From Bolinopsis microptera (lineage: Eukaryota; Ctenophora; Tentaculata; Lobata; Bolinopsidae), in NCBI RefSeq assembly GCF_026151205.1, contig NC_087076.1, forward strand, positions 8,780,902 to 8,844,901: a stretch of DNA of 64,000 bases, in the 5' to 3' direction. Of the stretch, positions 61,001-64,000 are shown piece by piece. The number at the start of each line of letters is the position of its first letter. Positions within the stretch are counted from its first letter, which is position 1. The position numbers were made by a program, and so were the translations under genes. The notes beneath the pieces are model-generated. The model did no database searches. It worked only from the letters and a program-made list of their open reading frames with translations, and was not told the DNA's origin.

Positions 61001-62691
61001 AAATCGCCCATATCTCAGTTCGCGATATTTGCAAAACTGATTTCGCTCAAAACAATAGAACTCAATAGGGTTTCAATATTTTTACATGAAATTTTCAGAA
61101 TCAACGTAGAATCGCATGTCGATCTTAAGTTTTGGGACAGAATTTTAAGTTAGGCCTTTTTAAAAATTGGCGGCCAGCCACTAGCCAGATTCTGAATTTT
61201 GCATTGCAAATTTTGGAATTTGGCCGCCAAATTTTTTTAAAGGCCTAACTCAAAATTCTGTCCCAAAACTTAAGGTCGAAATGCGATTCTACGTTGATTC
61301 TAATTCTGAAAATTTCATGTAAAAATATTGAAACCCTATTGAGTTCTATTGTTTTGAGCGAAATCAGTTTTGCAAATATTGCGAACTGAGATATAGGCGA
61401 TTTTGTTCATTTTTTGCGATTATTTGAACACAGAATCCACAGTTAGGTCCATAAATTGGTCAAATACACAGCCCATATTTGACCAATTTATGGGCTAAAA
61501 TCGATCAAATTTGGTGCGTATGCCCAAATATGGTCATATGGTTTTTGGATCATTACTCAGTCATTTTTTGTCCAATCTTGATGAAAATTCATATACGAGT
61601 TCAAGGGACCACTAGCTACAAGTAGAGCACCTAAAATCTGGATTTTGGGCATGTTCAGGGTATTGGCTAAATTTGGCCTAATTTGGACCAAATATAGGCG
61701 TGACTGCCCCGCGGGCACCGTTTGGCGGTTGGGGTCCGGGACCCCCTCAAAAGTTCAGTCACCGGTCCTAGTTTGTTGGTATCTCAAAACCAAGTTCACA
61801 AAAAAATCAGGATGAAGTGTGAACCCCCATTAAGGTATAAAACTTAGCTTATAGACTCCATGGTTATTGGTTTATGGTTGTTAACGCATATGCTTCCAAC
61901 GATCGTTACTCATAGATGTAGTCAGTAAACTTCAGAGCACTCAGCACAGACCATCAATTTAAAACCTTACCGGTCTTTATTTGGTCAGACATTAAGTTAA
62001 TGTGGGCGAGCTCAGTAATTTAGGTCCGATAAGGTACATTTTTATTTTAAAGCTTCCAAATCTCTTGTGCAAGAAATGAAGTAAACAAGTTTCTACTGTA
62101 ACATTGAACTCCAATCATGTTGAACTTAACAGGTCGAGTAGTCCAATACGACAGAACCAGATCTCACCGACCCCTGGAGGAGGACACAGTCCAATTAGTC
62201 CGCTCAACCTGAGTCTACTCTCAAACGGCTCGTTTCTTGGCTCCAAGTAAGACAAAGATATATATATATATATATATAATATATATTATATATGCACAAT
62301 AGCTTTCCACCGGCCATTTTGGGTGTAAAAATATGACAAAGTATTCGATATACAATGCAAAGACCAAATCTTTGACTGTAGAACCTGACGCAACTCCACA
62401 GTGTACGTTCAATGTTGCTCAGGATCTTTAAATTATTAAAAACCACCTATTTTTTATAATTCCACCATATTTTGTATTTACAATTTTACCTGCTATTTTA
62501 AAAATCCAAACAGGAACCCTTCTTTCAGGTATAACAAATACCCGAGTCCTTCTGTCCTGGAACTGACAGGAAGCTTACAACGATTTAACGCACTCTCGGT
62601 ACTAGACAGACAGGCACTTCAGCATCAGAAGGAGAAGTTATCACGGTTCAAGGATATGGACAGACAACTCCTCAACCCTTCTTACTCCTAA
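58001..62691 (+). CDS. FBF1: FBF1, exons 12-18, C-terminal coiled coil and end
   Basis: Exons: 58001-58105, 58710-58908, 59139-59295, 59591-59765, 59966-60102, 62133-62246, 62529-62691 (TAA at 62689-62691). Exon 12 opens DVVGKMESHLREQTRQ, following DERSRLQ of exon 11; this block is a strong match to vertebrate FBF1. The coil continues through EKGREHLERSKSSLLSEQRE, EMERLDNEKKTYFRDRDDLD and LAKLETELRMREDEIKIREK. Exon 16 has a CPAC pair (EGIQCPACQMYRPR), exon 17 is Ser/Pro-rich and exon 18 ends in a short helix (LSVLDRQALQHQKEKLSRF). All junctions keep frame, so the gene looks functional. Intron 16 contains a 1.2-kb palindromic transposon. Confidence 0.92.
58197..58368. repeat. Foldback in FBF1 intron 12
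   Basis: The core TTCTAGGCAATGAGCTTGGT pairs with its complement across a short CCCAC-type turn near 58293, and pairing extends outward (GAGCTGCACGCCATAT against ATATGGCGTGTAGCTC). Confidence 0.85.
60591..61829. mobile_element. 1.2-kb palindromic element flanked by TTAA
   Basis: Two arms of about 560-600 bp pair across a centre near 61200. Matching blocks include GGGGTCCCGGACCCC, GCAGCCACGCCCATATTTGG and TTGAAACCCTATTGAGTTCT with complements. Left edge TTAA (60587-60590) then a 22-base G run and TTCACCCTGATTTTTTGTG. Right edge GTGTGAACCCCCA then TTAA (61830-61833). TTAA duplication is the mark of piggyBac-type insertion. Non-autonomous, no transposase. It lies in FBF1 intron 16. Confidence 0.75.
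62257..62292. repeat. (TA)n microsatellite
   Basis: Imperfect TA dinucleotide run in FBF1 intron 17. Confidence 0.9.
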
Positions 62692-63903
62692 GTCCTACTG
62701 CATAAAATGAGACATATGTAGCCTCCGTTGTCGCACTTCGAGAGTCATAGATTATTACAGATTACAGAACTCCAGCCCACGGGAGTACTACTACAAGTAG
62801 TACCGGCCACGAATTTCGTGTGTGACAGGGAAATATGGTCCGACACCGCGAACTATACTAGGCAGCCCCGGTGGACAATATAATGAACTTATAGTGGACT
62901 AGTGTACTACTAGTGTACTACTATAGTGGCGACTAGAAAACGACTTTGTATATCACGCATCTGCGGGTCTAAAACAAGATACTTTTGTGTACATAGCTTG
63001 TTAATCTTTGTGAAGTTAAAAGCAGAAGTCAATGTAATATTCATCACTTTGAGTGCCTTCTGAAGGACGATCGCGATGGTATCAAAAATGTATTTATGTT
63101 ATTATATCTTAACTTGGAGTTAGGACAGAGTGATCGGTTGTATCATAATAAAATCATCCATCAGTGTTTCTATTTTTAACTTTTAATATCGATTTTACCA
63201 CCTGGATTACTTTTGTACAATAACGGGGATTGATAACTTTTTCAAACAAGTTGTGTCTTCATGTAAATAAGCACTCCCTTTACTGCTCACAATTGAAATA
63301 GAGACTTAAGACGCAAAAATTGACACCTTGTTCTTTATTCAAGACCAGAATGATGATAGAATTCAACTGTGTATACTGTAATTAGCGCCAGGATAATGCT
63401 AGAAACAATAATGATGGTTCTCCTAGGACCGAGTCCACAGGTTGATTTAGAAAATTAGGTCTCTATTACAAGGTCAAATATGACAGGAAAGGCGTTGTTC
63501 TGATTTTCAACAGATTTATTTTGATTTATCAAGTGAAAGAATCGTTTTTATTTCACAATGAGATATACGGTCAAATAGATTTTACAGCATATACAATAAA
63601 AAAGAAATATCCCTTAAAAATATAAAAACAATTTTCCGGCTAATAAAATCATCTTTAAATTGGTTCCGTTTACGTTTCTGTCTTCCGTATCAGACGGGAG
63701 TTGGGAGAATTTCAAATTAGCTATTTTTGACATTTGATCCAGAGGAATCTATCATTCTATGGTAAACTGATCGTTAATTCAGTGGTCTTCATTGAGCAGA
63801 CAAAACGTTCACTACTCAAGGCGGAGGACAGTTTCTGTGGTGGATTTACTCTATAGAACTTGAAGGTTGACCCCCTTAAATAACACCGAAATTATTTCCA
63901 CAG
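62692..63903 (+). other. FBF1 3' UTR and intergenic DNA
   Basis: The 3' UTR probably runs to the AATAAA at 63148. After that no supported exon appears until 63904; a clear promoter for the next gene was not identified. Confidence 0.5.
63148..63153 (+). terminator. Candidate polyadenylation signal of FBF1
   Basis: AATAAA in CATAATAAAATCATC, about 460 bases after the FBF1 stop; the first canonical signal downstream in a suitable setting. Confidence 0.5.
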
Positions 63904-64000
63904 AAAAAGCGCAAGACTACAAAACTACAATTGAATCTCTCTCAATCATCATCATACTCCTCCTCATCGGAATAATAACAATCACTGTCGTTATAATCAT
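63904..64000 (+). CDS. Partial exon encoding a membrane helix, next gene
   Basis: After the acceptor ATTATTTCCACAG the sequence reads, in one open frame to the window edge, KAQDYKTTIESL followed by an Ile/Leu-rich helix (IIIILLLIGIITITVVII). A TM segment with a good acceptor suggests an internal exon of a membrane protein continuing beyond the window. Upstream exons were not recognised, so family and exact frame are unsure. Confidence 0.4.

Overview
The window is nuclear DNA of an invertebrate metazoan. It is AT-rich, and its genes are split by GT-AG introns. It holds a ciliary transition-fibre gene (FBF1), receptors with LDL-receptor class A repeats and seven transmembrane helices, a class A-like GPCR, SVOP/SV2-like transporters, CCP/sushi plus GCC2-GCC3 surface proteins, and many non-autonomous transposons. 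The GPCR types suggest a cnidarian or similar early-branching marine animal. This is an inference from family flavour, since no marker gene settles it.

Layout. 0.4-7.8 kb: two head-to-tail minus-strand paralogues (here A and B) encoding type I membrane proteins with matching exon maps. 8.4-11.2 kb: a multi-exon SVOP-like transporter (minus). 11.9-12.9 kb: an intronless class A-like GPCR (minus). 13.9-14.7 kb: a broken copy of the last two exons of the SVOP-like gene. 15.0-62.7 kb: FBF1 on the plus strand, 18 coding exons that join in frame to 1142 codons plus stop, with two giant introns. Intron 7 (17.6-38.5 kb) holds a signal-peptide lectin-like gene, its truncated duplicate, an intronless SVOP-like gene with one in-frame TAG, a 2.5-kb inverted-repeat transposon, a LINE remnant and a tandemly duplicated MITE-bearing block. 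Intron 11 (40.6-58.0 kb) holds three tandem paralogous LDLa-7TM receptor genes. Every gene nested in FBF1 lies on the opposite strand to it. The last 100 bases hold a plus-strand exon encoding a membrane helix, probably from the next gene.

The genes do not form a pathway. The main themes are local duplication (A/B, the SVOP fragment, the lectin pair, the receptor trio) and nesting inside FBF1. Five gene-sized loci (B, both SVOP-like genes, receptors 2 and 3) carry exactly one frame-breaking lesion each, while A, the class A GPCR, receptor 1 and the FBF1 model read through cleanly. Repeats include a telomere-like (TCAGGG)n tract, a Helitron-like element with TC and CTAG ends in an A|T target, a TTAA-flanked 1.2-kb palindrome, a 13-bp minisatellite and several foldback elements. 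Exon boundaries were deduced by eye from splice signals, phase and paralogue comparison; no alignment or database search was possible.
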